Assembly: GCF_038005225.1 (NCBI RefSeq)
Contig: NZ_JBBOSU010000001.1
Coordinates: forward strand, 2,220,001 to 2,284,000
Origin: Solibacillus sp. FSL K6-1523
Lineage (GTDB): Bacteria; Bacillota; Bacilli; Bacillales_A; Planococcaceae
Length of the DNA stretch: 64,000 nt
Direction of reading: 5' to 3'
Made by a program: the position numbers and the translations under genes. This document shows, in pieces, positions 48,468 through 57,668 of the stretch (positions within the stretch are counted from its first letter, which is position 1; every line of letters begins with the position of its first letter). The notes beneath the pieces are model-generated. The model did no database searches and was not told the DNA's origin. It saw nothing but the letters and a program-made list of their open reading frames with translations.

Positions 48468-49363
48468 AAAAATTACTGCCTCTCTTCCTAGTCATCATGT
48501 TGCTAACAGCGTGTAAAAGTAATGACAGCAGCACAATTCGCATCGCTTCTGCCGTTACAACAGAAAGCCAAATTTTAGGTTATATGCTGAAAGATATGAT
48601 TGAACATTATACGAATGAAGATGTTGTGCTTATTAATAATCTCGGCTCATCAACCGTACTCCATCAAGCAATGGTCAATGGAGACGCGAATATTTCATCG
48701 GTTCGCTACACCGGAACAGATTTAATGGGTGCGCTTAAACAGGAGCCAATAAGCGATCCGGGGCAGGCACTCGAAATTGTTCAACGACTTTTCCAAGAGA
48801 AATTTGATATGACATTTTATGATTCCTACGGCTTCGATAACACGTATGCCTTTATGGTCACAAAGGAAACCGCAGAAAAATATCAACTTAAAACGGTTAG
48901 TGATTTTAAAAATATTGCCTCCAGTTTGGAAGTTGGTGTGGATACGTCATGGATGAATCGTGAAGGTGATGGCTACAAAGCATTTGGTACCACATATGGT
49001 TTTGAATTTGGGCGTGTTTTCCCAATGCAAATCGGACTTGTTTATGATGCCGTTGCACAAGGCGAGCTTGATGCAGTACTTGGTTACACAACAGATGGCC
49101 GAATCGCATCGTATGATTTAGTCATTTTAGAAGATGACCTTCATTTTTTCCCGCCATATGATGCGTCTCCATTTGCAACGAACGCTTTATTAGAAGAAAA
49201 GCCAGAAGTAGAAAAAATATTACAACTACTTGTCGGACAAATTTCGAACGCAGAAATGCAGCGCTTAAACTTTTTAGCGGATAACAACTTAATTGAACCT
49301 CGTATTGTCGCTAAAAACTTTTTAATGGAACATAATTACTTCTCAGGAGGTGACACGCCATGA
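48464..49363 (+). CDS. opuCC: Osmoprotectant-binding lipoprotein (OpuCC)
   Basis: A 299-aa binding protein with lipobox LLTAC (Cys17). The OpuAC-family body contains TESQILGYMLKDMIEHYTNE and VGVDTSWMNREGDGYKAF. It has a 4-base overlap with the permease genes on both sides, so the operon is translationally coupled throughout. Confidence 0.93.
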   Translation: MKKLLPLFLVIMLLTACKSNDSSTIRIASAVTTESQILGYMLKDMIEHYTNEDVVLINNLGSSTVLHQAMVNGDANISSVRYTGTDLMGALKQEPISDPGQALEIVQRLFQEKFDMTFYDSYGFDNTYAFMVTKETAEKYQLKTVSDFKNIASSLEVGVDTSWMNREGDGYKAFGTTYGFEFGRVFPMQIGLVYDAVAQGELDAVLGYTTDGRIASYDLVILEDDLHFFPPYDASPFATNALLEEKPEVEKILQLLVGQISNAEMQRLNFLADNNLIEPRIVAKNFLMEHNYFSGGDTP

Positions 49364-50040
49364 CGGATATGACACAGCTATCTGTTATAGAGCAATTTCT
49401 CTTCTACATGAACGAAAATGGTTCGTATATTTTTTCGCAATTTGTAAGTCATTTTTTGTTATCCATTTATGGTGTTTTACTCGCCTCGGTTGTTGGTATT
49501 CCAATCGGTATTTATATTTCGAAATTCCCGCGCTTCACAGGACCGATTACTACATTAGCAAATATTATTCAAACCATTCCGACGCTCGCATTAATGGCGA
49601 TGATTATGCTTGTTTTAGGTCTTGGAAAAACGACCGTCATTGTAACCGTCTTTTTCTATTCATTATTGCCAATTATTAAAAATACGCATGTCGGCATTAC
49701 AACGATTAATCGCAGCTTAACGGATGCAGGACGCGGGATGGGCATGACGAAGCTTCAAGTGCTTTATATGGTAGAGTTACCACTTAGCATTTCCGTCATC
49801 ATTACGGGCATTCGCATTGCGTTAGTGATCGCGATTGGGATTGTCGCAATCGGTGCCTTTATCGGTGCAGGTGGTTTAGGCGATATCATTATTCGCGGGA
49901 CGAATGCAACGAATGGGACAGCGATCATATTAGCAGGTGCAATTCCTACTGCTCTTATGGCGATTTTGGCAGACATCTTACTTTTATGGTTAGAACGTCG
50001 CCTTGATCCTACGAAACGGAAAAAACTTCGTACGGTGTAA
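49360..50040 (+). CDS. opuCD: Osmoprotectant ABC importer, permease 2 (OpuCD)
   Basis: A 226-aa permease, paralogous to the OpuCB product: IIQTIPTLALMAMIMLVLGLG and the EAA loop DAGRGMGMTKLQVLYMVELPLS. The ATG overlaps the opuCC stop (ATGA). Last gene of the operon, with a terminator 22 bases downstream. Confidence 0.93.
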   Translation: MTDMTQLSVIEQFLFYMNENGSYIFSQFVSHFLLSIYGVLLASVVGIPIGIYISKFPRFTGPITTLANIIQTIPTLALMAMIMLVLGLGKTTVIVTVFFYSLLPIIKNTHVGITTINRSLTDAGRGMGMTKLQVLYMVELPLSISVIITGIRIALVIAIGIVAIGAFIGAGGLGDIIIRGTNATNGTAIILAGAIPTALMAILADILLLWLERRLDPTKRKKLRTV

Positions 50041-50061
50041 TCGAATCTATTTTTCATTAAG

Positions 50062-50104
50062 AAGAGGCATCACCTATTTTAAATAGAAGATGCCTCTTTT
50101 TATT
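50062..50104 (+). terminator. Terminator of the opuC operon
   Basis: AGAGGCATC ... GATGCCTCTTTTTA; a 9-bp stem with a long AT loop that contains its own TATTT/AAATA pairing. Confidence 0.85.
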
Positions 50105-50271
50105 AATTCATTCCCTACTTGCATACTAATTCCTTCTTTTCTTATCGAATTTTCATTGTTTTTCACATTTCAGCTGTAACCCCTATTGTCCCGAACCCAT
50201 TCTCATGTTAAATTGAGGTAATAATCGATTCATTGCAAATGTTTCGTAAATTCAAAAAGGAAGTGTTTTTC

Positions 50272-51387
50272 ATGTCACAACGTTCAATTGATACAAAATT
50301 AGTGCAGCTTGGTAATTTAAGCGATCCGAAAACAGGCGCGGTAAACCCACCTATTTATATGTCGACTGCATATAAGCATGCTGGGATTGGTGAATCGACA
50401 GGCTATGATTATTCACGTACAAAAAATCCAACACGCGAACTGTTAGAGCGTGGCATGGCCGATTTAGAAAATGGCGATGCAGGATTTGCATGTAGTTCTG
50501 GGATGGCAGCAGTACAATTAGTCCTTTCTATTTTCAAGCCAAACGATGAAATTATCGTACCGGACGATTTATATGGTGGCACTTACCGCTTATTTAAAAC
50601 ATATGCGGAAAATTACAATATCCGCCCTATTTATAATGCCTTTGTTCATTTAAATGAAGTGGAAGCCTTAATTACAGAAAATACGAAAGCGCTATTCATT
50701 GAAACACCGACAAATCCGTTAATGCAGGAAATTGATTTAGTTGCCTATGCCGCGTTAGCGAAAAAGCATGACCTGTTGTTAATTGTGGATAATACATTTT
50801 ACACACCGTATTTCCAACGTCCGATTGAATTAGGTGCTGACATTGTATTACATAGTGCAACGAAATATATTGGTGGACATAATGATGTACTTGCAGGAAT
50901 TGTCGTTGCCAAAGGTGCTGAACTTTGTGATAAGCTTGCCTTTATGCATAACGGAATGGGGTTAGTACTATCACCAATGGATTCTTGGCTTTTAATTCGC
51001 GGATTAAAAACATTGCATTTACGCTTAAAACAACATGATGCAAATGGCAAAAAAATTGCTGCTTATTTAGCAACTGAACCACTTGTTACAGATGTTTTAT
51101 ATACAGGAAAAGGTGGCATGCTATCATTCCGCGTAAAGGATGCCGAAATGGTCAATCCATTTTTAAAAGCGATGCAACTCATTACATTTGCTGAAAGTTT
51201 AGGCGGTGTGGAAAGCTTCATCACATACCCTGCAACGCAAACGCATGCGGATATTCCATATGAAGAACGTGTCGCGCGCGGTGTTTGTGACCGTCTCCTG
51301 CGCTTCTCGATTGGCGTTGAGGAAGCAGACGATTTAATTGCAGACTTACAGCAAGTATTTGACACATTACGAGGTGAATTTGCATGA
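50272..51387 (+). CDS. metI: Cystathionine gamma-synthase / O-acetylhomoserine thiolyase
   Basis: A 371-aa Cys/Met-metabolism PLP enzyme matching B. subtilis MetI along its length (GIGESTGYDYSRTKNPTR near the start). The PLP lysine is in HSATKYIGGHNDVLAG; YDYSRTKNPTR holds the phosphate-binding Tyr/Arg. It joins an activated homoserine with cysteine or sulfide in methionine synthesis. The start at 50272 follows AAGGAAG. No S-box riboswitch was seen in the 230 bases upstream. Confidence 0.92.
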   Translation: MSQRSIDTKLVQLGNLSDPKTGAVNPPIYMSTAYKHAGIGESTGYDYSRTKNPTRELLERGMADLENGDAGFACSSGMAAVQLVLSIFKPNDEIIVPDDLYGGTYRLFKTYAENYNIRPIYNAFVHLNEVEALITENTKALFIETPTNPLMQEIDLVAYAALAKKHDLLLIVDNTFYTPYFQRPIELGADIVLHSATKYIGGHNDVLAGIVVAKGAELCDKLAFMHNGMGLVLSPMDSWLLIRGLKTLHLRLKQHDANGKKIAAYLATEPLVTDVLYTGKGGMLSFRVKDAEMVNPFLKAMQLITFAESLGGVESFITYPATQTHADIPYEERVARGVCDRLLRFSIGVEEADDLIADLQQVFDTLRGEFA

Positions 51388-52547
51388 GTAGTCACATCGA
51401 AACTGCATTAATTCACGGTGCCGTTCGTGAAGGTTTTGCGGATAAAAAAGGCGCGGTTAATGTGCCAATGTATTTATCCTCGACGTTCCATCAAGAATCA
51501 ATCGATGAATTTGGCGAGTACGACTATGCGCGGTCAGGCAACCCAACAAGAGCAGCCCTTGAAAAAGCGATTGCTGAGCTGGAAGGTGGTCACCGCGGAT
51601 TTGCGTTTGCTACGGGCATGGCGGCTGTATCTGCGTGCTTTATGATTTTATCTGCTGGTGATCACATCGTCATTACCGAAGATGTATACGGTGGGACTTA
51701 CCGCTTTGTGACGAAAATATTGCCGCGCTTTGGCATTACGCATACGTTTGTAGACTTTACGGATATCGAAGCAATTAAAGCAGCAGTAAAACCGGAAACG
51801 AAGCTTATTTATCTTGAAACGCCTTCTAATCCAACGCTAGGCATTACGGATATCCGAGCAGTTGTGGATATTGCGAAGGCGAACGGTGCGATGACATTTT
51901 TAGATAATACGTTTATGACACCACTTCATCAACGTTCACTTGATATGGGAGTGGATGTTGTCATTCATTCGGCAACGAAGTTTTTATCCGGTCATTCCGA
52001 TATTCTTGCAGGACTTGTCGTAGCAAAAGATGAGGCACTTGCTGATCGCATTTATTTCATCCAAAACTCTTTTGGCTCTGTTTTAGGTGTGCAAGATTGC
52101 TATACACTTATTCAAAATATTAAAACAACTGCCGTTCGTTTTAATGAAGAATCACGTGTTGCCATGCGTATTGCCGAATATTTAGATGCGCATCCACTTG
52201 TGGAAAAAGTGTATTATCCTGGGCTGAAAACACATCCAGGTTACGAAATTCACGCAAGCCAGAGCACATCGGCTGGCGCAGTTTTATCGTTTACTTTACC
52301 AAGCTATGATGTGGCAAAAGTTTTTGTGGAAGCTATGAAAATTCCTGTATTCGCCGTAAGTCTTGGCGGAGTCGAATCCATTTTATCGTACCCAGCGAAA
52401 ATGAGTCACGCGGCAATGGAACCTGAAGAACGTGCAAAACGTGGGATTACAGATGGACTTCTACGCTTCTCTGTTGGATTGGAAAATGAAGATGATTTAC
52501 TGGAAGATTTTAAACAAGCATTGGAGAAAGCTAGTACTATTTTATAA
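51384..52547 (+). CDS. metC: Cystathionine beta-lyase
   Basis: A 387-aa PLP enzyme of the same family and in the same order as in Bacillus metI-metC. The PLP lysine is in HSATKFLSGHSDILAG; EYDYARSGNPTR and QNSFGSVLGVQDCYTLIQNIKT match the lyase branch. It cleaves cystathionine to homocysteine. The ATG overlaps the metI stop by 4 bases. Confidence 0.92.
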   Translation: MSSHIETALIHGAVREGFADKKGAVNVPMYLSSTFHQESIDEFGEYDYARSGNPTRAALEKAIAELEGGHRGFAFATGMAAVSACFMILSAGDHIVITEDVYGGTYRFVTKILPRFGITHTFVDFTDIEAIKAAVKPETKLIYLETPSNPTLGITDIRAVVDIAKANGAMTFLDNTFMTPLHQRSLDMGVDVVIHSATKFLSGHSDILAGLVVAKDEALADRIYFIQNSFGSVLGVQDCYTLIQNIKTTAVRFNEESRVAMRIAEYLDAHPLVEKVYYPGLKTHPGYEIHASQSTSAGAVLSFTLPSYDVAKVFVEAMKIPVFAVSLGGVESILSYPAKMSHAAMEPEERAKRGITDGLLRFSVGLENEDDLLEDFKQALEKASTIL

Positions 52548-52620
52548 ATTCTTATTAATTTGGAATAGCAAAATTTTGTTGTCTTGAAAAAAGATTAATT
52601 CAAAATATCTTATAATAACC

Positions 52621-52657
52621 AAAAATCCATTTTGAAAAACACTCAAAATGGATTTTT
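52621..52657. terminator. Bidirectional terminator
   Basis: AAAAATCCATTTTGA-AAAACAC-TCAAAATGGATTTTTG, a perfect 15-bp stem between convergent metC and the Bap-like gene. Confidence 0.9.
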
Positions 52658-52757
52658 GCTTTGATTATTGTATTAAAGGAGTAGTTACAACGTATAAGGG
52701 CTGATCCCACGTAAAGGAAACTTCAGATTGGTTGTACACCTAGGACACTGTACCGGC

Positions 52758-55700
52758 TTATTGTATAATCAATTGACCATTATCAATTAAGCTTTTGAGT
52801 GAAATCCCTTCACCAGTACCATTAGAAATATTAAGTGTTAGTAAATCTGTAAATCCATATGAACTGCCTGCACCATCACGGTCAACCTTTAAAATGAATG
52901 ATTGCCCATTTTTAGTTAATTGAAGATATTGAGAAACATCATTAATATGTTGACCTTCAAAGAGTAAGCGTAAATCTACACGATCTGCATTGCGATCAGT
53001 TGCAATTGTACCGTAATGGAAATCTGACCATATATCATGATTGTTTCCACCTGTTGCATCCTCATTTAACGTATTGTACGCGAGCGTGTCAGAGCCTTGT
53101 CCCCCTGTAAATGTATCCATATTTGTTGTTCCTGCTAAAATATCATCTTGGTCTGTATAAGTTGTAAGCGGATTAATCTTGAATGTTAGTGTTGATTCCG
53201 ATTCAATACCACTTGCATGTGTTAATTTATAATTAAAGACATCTGTCTGACCTGCGACTTTAATATTGGCATTAGGCTTATAACTATACGAACCATCTAA
53301 TTGAACAGTTAACACGCCATATTTTCCAGCAATAACTTTCGATCCGTTATCAAGCTTGTGGTAAGTTTGTACAGTTGCAACATTATCGTCTTCTACTAAG
53401 TAGCCCCAAATAGATAAAACGGTCTTCAGACTATCACTTTCGCCCAGTTTATTCCCTTCGATTTTACGTATGTTCCCTGTTAAAGGTGTCAGTTCGTCTA
53501 CAATATATTGTCCCCAAGTTGATGAATTCACTTTAATATTCTTTAACCAACCTGTCGAACCTCCCATTGAGCCCGTGCCTTTCACAGCAATTTTGTAAGC
53601 CCCTGCATCTAAGTCTCTAACGACAATGCTTTGTGCATTCGTCGAAATATCCATCGTTTCATTATAAACTACATTTCCATTGCTTGAATTTATTACTCGT
53701 ACTGTAGCAGTTTTTTGGGCTGGTAAGTTTTTACTAACATCGAATGTGAGTACTGAGGATTTGTCTTGAACTTTAATATCCCCAGATTGTAAAGTCCCAT
53801 CATACCATAAAGCCCATTGTGTTCTTGCGTCTGGTGATGTGACTGTATTTGTCGCATTACTCACTTCAATTTTAGTTGATTGTTCCTTAGGCTGAGCTTT
53901 CACAACTGTTACATCTTGCCCCCAGTTTCCTTCATTCCATTCGACCGTTTCAGCACTGATACGAATTTGTAAATCCGCTGTCGCCGATACACCATTATGA
54001 GTATTTGTTACTTCATATTCGAAGGTTTCCACTTTACCGATATTCGTCGGTACATTGGCTGGTAAGTATTTATAAGTGCCATTTTGGTTTATAAAGAGCT
54101 GTCCATAACGACCTTGAATGACTGTTTCTTCTGACTGCTCTAATTGTTGCGGTTTACTATCCGTCGCACCAACTTTAATATGGGAAACTATACCTTTATT
54201 CCTTCCACCTAAATCCCAATCCGATAATAAATCACCTGTGACACTTACCCCCTCAGCAGTTTTATTATAGTTGAGGACTACTTGATTTGTAAGTTTAAAT
54301 GGTGCCACTTGAACAACGGCTAATCCACCGCCTATATCGAGGACAAATACATATTCCCCTTCTTCAAGTGTGTCTAATGTAAATTTTGCAGTATTTGCAA
54401 TACCTAAAAGCCCTCCACTTGAACCCGAAAGAACTTTAATTTGTTTATAATTTCCGTCTGTCATATCCTTTTTATAAATACCAATATCGAATGCTTGCCC
54501 ACCTAGTATCGTATGAATTGCAACCGTTACATTCGCATTATACGTAGTGCCTTTCTCAACCGTAACTGAATGTTTGTTCGTTTCAGCCACTTTATTCAAT
54601 TGACTTGCTGATAGTAATCCAAGATCTACAATTCCAATATCAAGTCCTAGTACTCCACCAGAAGTCACTTCTTTGTCCGCTATCTTAGTGATGCTTGGAT
54701 GAAGATTTAATTCAACTGACTTTTTTCTAGCAGGAGTCGGATTTTCATTATCATTTTTCAAAACTGGTCCTTGTGCTTCTATTAGATTAACCGTTGTTTC
54801 TAGTAGACTTTCTGTTTTCAAGGTGATTTCTTCTAATGTAACTTCCTCTGGTGACTGTTCTAACTTCTCTTTCAAGCTTACCGCCACATCGTATGCTAAT
54901 TTAAATTTTGCAAATGTTTCTTCTGTATAAAAATTATTATTTTCATTTTGCTTATCAACATGCGGTTTTGCTGCAGCTATTGCATCATTTAAATCGTTTG
55001 CATCTTTCTCTCCTGCTTTAAGTTTTTCCAAACGATTTTCTAGTGCAGTTCTAATAATTTTATTTTTATCTTGTATTAGCTTGACGAGGTCTTCTGCTGC
55101 TTTAATGTTGGTTAAAGTTAGAGTTGCCTCTGCCTTTTCAACTGCAGCTGTTGCCTTAATAATTGCAGCAACTGCTACGAGACGATCTTCTAATCCTGAT
55201 TTTTCTGGTTCATTTTCTAATTGTTCAACCAAATTTTTTGCAGTGTCATATAAAGCCATAGCTTCTACATTTGCAGTTTTATCATCTATTGTTTCTGCTT
55301 TTTCCACTGCTGTAATTGCTGCATTTAGTAGTGTATAAGTTCCCTTCCCCTTTTTCCCATTATAATTTGCAATGGCTGCGCTTAATTCAGCGATTGCTAC
55401 TTTATACTGTTCCAAAGTTACATTCTCATTACTAAGCACATTATTTGCAGTTGCAATTGCGTTTGTAAATGTTGCTTGAGTTTCTGCATCTACCCAATCA
55501 TTGCCTACTAAAATATCATTACCATTATTATCAGATGTGGCTACTACAGCTGCTTCTGCCTGACCAATTAGCGACTCTAAATCAGTTTTTAACAGCTTTC
55601 TCTCTACATTATCTATACGGCTTTCCAACAATTCACTTAAACTCGCTTTACCATGTATTTTGCCAACCTCAGCCACTTTCAATCTGGCATCAGTAATTTC

Positions 55701-56477
55701 ATCACGATTTGGGTTTTTCTCAAGCTGATCAACTAATTTAATCGCATCATTAATTGTATTGACTAGTACTTGTACAGCTGCCAATCTAACCGGAAGATCG
55801 TCCTTTTTCTCGTTCGGTAACCTATTTACAAGTTCTTGCGCTTTATTAATAGACTGCTGAGTAATTTTATCTTCTGCTAGAATCACGTATTCTTCAACAT
55901 AACTAAATAAAATGTCTTCTAGTTCCCTTTGAAGGATAGACTTTTCTACTTTATTAGATAGTGCGCTTACTAATATTTGTGCCTGGTTAAGTCTTTGCTC
56001 CGCTTCTTCAACTGCATTTAATAGGTCTTGCCCATCAGTTCCATTTTCCAACTTTACTTTTACTTCATTTACTGCAGTTTGCGCGGCATCAACAGCTTTC
56101 CTTGCAGCTGAAAATAAATCCAAATCTATTTTTTCTTGAATTGTATTTAATCTATTATCAAGGTCTTTTTTATCTTTTTTTTCATTTTCCGTATCTTGTG
56201 GGAGTTTTTCTACAAGAGCTTTCGCAGCATCAACAAGAGCTTGCACCTCATCGGATGCATTTTCCGCTGCTTTTACGGCCTGTTCTGCTGCTTTAAATGC
56301 ATCAATATCGCCCTGAATCGTTGCTAAGCGATCTAATAGTTCCTGTTTATTCGCTACTTCCACTTCTGTTGTATCTGATAACTGCTCAACAAGGACATTC
56401 GCTGTATCTACATCTATTTGTGTTTTACTTGTTTCCGCTTGAACAACGGCATTAATTGCGGCTTGTAATTGTTCGCT
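52758..56477 (-). CDS. Bap-like surface adhesin, C-terminal part (5' end lost or behind an intron)
   Basis: An open frame of about 1239 codons with no start or signal peptide of its own; it opens at the 3' edge of a group II intron. The first 600 residues are helical repeats (like AINAVVQAETSKTQIDVDTA) akin to those of the SLH protein upstream. Then come beta-sandwich repeats (GRYGQLFINQNGTYKYLP, then GKYGVLTVQLDGSYSYKP), as in VCBS/Bap proteins. The last 130 residues hold an RTX-like TGGQGSDTLAYN and the ending VDRDGAGSSYGFTDLLTL, as in type I secretion target domains of Gram-negative Bap proteins. Product may exist only after splicing or rearrangement. Confidence 0.75.
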   Translation of the reverse strand, partial: SEQLQAAINAVVQAETSKTQIDVDTANVLVEQLSDTTEVEVANKQELLDRLATIQGDIDAFKAAEQAVKAAENASDEVQALVDAAKALVEKLPQDTENEKKDKKDLDNRLNTIQEKIDLDLFSAARKAVDAAQTAVNEVKVKLENGTDGQDLLNAVEEAEQRLNQAQILVSALSNKVEKSILQRELEDILFSYVEEYVILAEDKITQQSINKAQELVNRLPNEKKDDLPVRLAAVQVLVNTINDAIKLVDQLEKNPNRDEITDARLKVAEVGKIHGKASLSELLESRIDNVERKLLKTDLESLIGQAEAAVVATSDNNGNDILVGNDWVDAETQATFTNAIATANNVLSNENVTLEQYKVAIAELSAAIANYNGKKGKGTYTLLNAAITAVEKAETIDDKTANVEAMALYDTAKNLVEQLENEPEKSGLEDRLVAVAAIIKATAAVEKAEATLTLTNIKAAEDLVKLIQDKNKIIRTALENRLEKLKAGEKDANDLNDAIAAAKPHVDKQNENNNFYTEETFAKFKLAYDVAVSLKEKLEQSPEEVTLEEITLKTESLLETTVNLIEAQGPVLKNDNENPTPARKKSVELNLHPSITKIADKEVTSGGVLGLDIGIVDLGLLSASQLNKVAETNKHSVTVEKGTTYNANVTVAIHTILGGQAFDIGIYKKDMTDGNYKQIKVLSGSSGGLLGIANTAKFTLDTLEEGEYVFVLDIGGGLAVVQVAPFKLTNQVVLNYNKTAEGVSVTGDLLSDWDLGGRNKGIVSHIKVGATDSKPQQLEQSEETVIQGRYGQLFINQNGTYKYLPANVPTNIGKVETFEYEVTNTHNGVSATADLQIRISAETVEWNEGNWGQDVTVVKAQPKEQSTKIEVSNATNTVTSPDARTQWALWYDGTLQSGDIKVQDKSSVLTFDVSKNLPAQKTATVRVINSSNGNVVYNETMDISTNAQSIVVRDLDAGAYKIAVKGTGSMGGSTGWLKNIKVNSSTWGQYIVDELTPLTGNIRKIEGNKLGESDSLKTVLSIWGYLVEDDNVATVQTYHKLDNGSKVIAGKYGVLTVQLDGSYSYKPNANIKVAGQTDVFNYKLTHASGIESESTLTFKINPLTTYTDQDDILAGTTNMDTFTGGQGSDTLAYNTLNEDATGGNNHDIWSDFHYGTIATDRNADRVDLRLLFEGQHINDVSQYLQLTKNGQSFILKVDRDGAGSSYGFTDLLTLNISNGTGEGISLKSLIDNGQLIIQ

Positions 56478-57125
56478 ATTCCCGTCTTATACCATTTTCA
56501 CGGATTTCGATTCGGGCCTACACCGCACAAGCGACTTTCATCGCATACGGCGTGCCATCAATTGTCTACGGAAACTCCTACTATTTCTTAGACAATTGAC
56601 TAGGTTCCTTCGCTCCTGTTAGTTTTTCCCTCTTCGTATGTTACCATACAAATACAAACGGCTAACAATCTACACTACTACGAACCCGCTGCCATCTTAT
56701 GTACTTCATTGGCGCTAACACACCTATTTACATAAGACTTCAAACGTTCCACCATATGTATCCCTTTTTTTGATCACCTTAGGCTTCCACTCTCCACGTG
56801 CAAGGACGTCTCAGTTTAACAGTCTCAATTATACTGAACGCTAATTGTCATTTCATACAATTAGATGAATGCTGAACTACTAGCAATACGCAACATCCAC
56901 TAACTTACCGTGCTTCTACATGGATTCGTCAACCTAGCCATAGCGACCTTTTAAGGAGCCCCGCCTCAGCACTACCGAGTACGACTTCACCTGACTTCAC
57001 CCCTTTGCGTTGTTAGACGCGCTCCGGATGCAGGAGGATTAGACACCATGACCTTAATAGACTGTTATCATGGATTGGAATTTCACCAATCTATTCCATA
57101 TGATAGTTAGAGAAATTCTCCCCAC
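56478..57125 (-). mobile_element. ORF-less group II intron
   Basis: On the minus strand, a 34-nt domain V lies at 56520-56553: ACGCCGTATGCG-ATGAAAGT-CGCTTGTGCGGTGT, with the GAAA tetraloop and a CGC catalytic triad. Behind it is a domain VI-like hairpin (CCCGAATC ... GACGGG) with an intron end at about GGGAAT (56478). A GTGGG-type 5' end is proposed at 57125, followed by the TTGGTGAAATTCCAA hairpin of domain I. No reverse transcriptase is encoded. Exact ends and class are inferred; about 648 nt. Confidence 0.72.
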
Positions 57126-57141
57126 TTATTTCACCAGTTTC

Positions 57142-57573
57142 CTAGTTTATAAAGTAACGTTTCGTTTCATTTTCTTTAGTAGTGTTTGAATCAATATAAC
57201 TTACGTTTCCATCTTCATCAATCTCAATCTCACCAGCAATAATATCTTTATGGAATCCACCATTCTGTTCTAATAATTCAATGGCACCACTTATACTTTT
57301 CGCTACCGCATAAGCTAAATTATAATCCTTGACATCATATACCTTTTTATTTGAAGAAATATAAATAATTCCCCCACTAAATGTAATACCCGCAGCTAAA
57401 GCAAAGTTATAATTCTCTAATGATATCTCATACGGTAAACCCTCGTACTCCAGAAATACAGTATCGATTTTCTTCACCACTGGTGATTCAGCTGCTACTG
57501 GGCTTAATGCTGATGCACCATAAACTGACGCTATCGCTGCTGCAGATAATATTTTATAACGATTTTTCGCCAT
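57142..57573 (-). CDS. 143-aa secreted protein of unknown function
   Basis: Signal peptide MAKNRYKILSAAAIASVYGA and SALSPVAAES, then a mature part of about 113 residues with strand-rich VFLEYEGLPYEISLENYNFA and a charged C-terminus. The start style resembles S-layer/surface proteins of Lysinibacillus. It may be a complete small exported protein. It may also be the original N-terminus of the adhesin downstream, separated by intron insertion and a frameshift; its stop lies 16 bases before the intron. No family recognised. AGGGG precedes the ATG. Confidence 0.7.
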   Translation of the reverse strand: MAKNRYKILSAAAIASVYGASALSPVAAESPVVKKIDTVFLEYEGLPYEISLENYNFALAAGITFSGGIIYISSNKKVYDVKDYNLAYAVAKSISGAIELLEQNGGFHKDIIAGEIEIDEDGNVSYIDSNTTKENETKRYFIN

Positions 57574-57599
57574 TTCTTAACACCCCTAATTATTTTTAA

Positions 57600-57638
57600 T
57601 TTAATATAAGGAACAGCCTTGCTGTTCCTTATATTAAA
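57600..57638. promoter_or_regulatory. 17-bp perfect inverted repeat between surface-protein genes
   Basis: TTTAATATAAGGAACAG-CCTTG-CTGTTCCTTATATTAAA, perfect over 17 bp per arm, in the 95-base gap between the SLH gene and the 143-aa gene. There is no U-run on either strand, so it is not a classical terminator; an mRNA-stability or partial attenuation hairpin is likely. Confidence 0.6.
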
Positions 57639-57668
57639 AATCTCTTTTCACTTCTATCAAATCCGATA

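Noticed and set aside
50105-50271. S-box (SAM) riboswitch before metI
   Set aside because: Expected in Bacillus-type met genes, but no S-box core or terminator/antiterminator pair was seen in the 167 bases.
56363-56365. GTG as start codon of the Bap-like frame
   Set aside because: No ribosome binding site or signal peptide, and the frame is open and protein-like 38 codons further upstream to the intron edge.
57142-57573. 143-aa protein as proven 5' exon of the Bap-like gene
   Set aside because: Joining across the proposed splice sites leaves the TAG stop in frame, so the link cannot be claimed from sequence.
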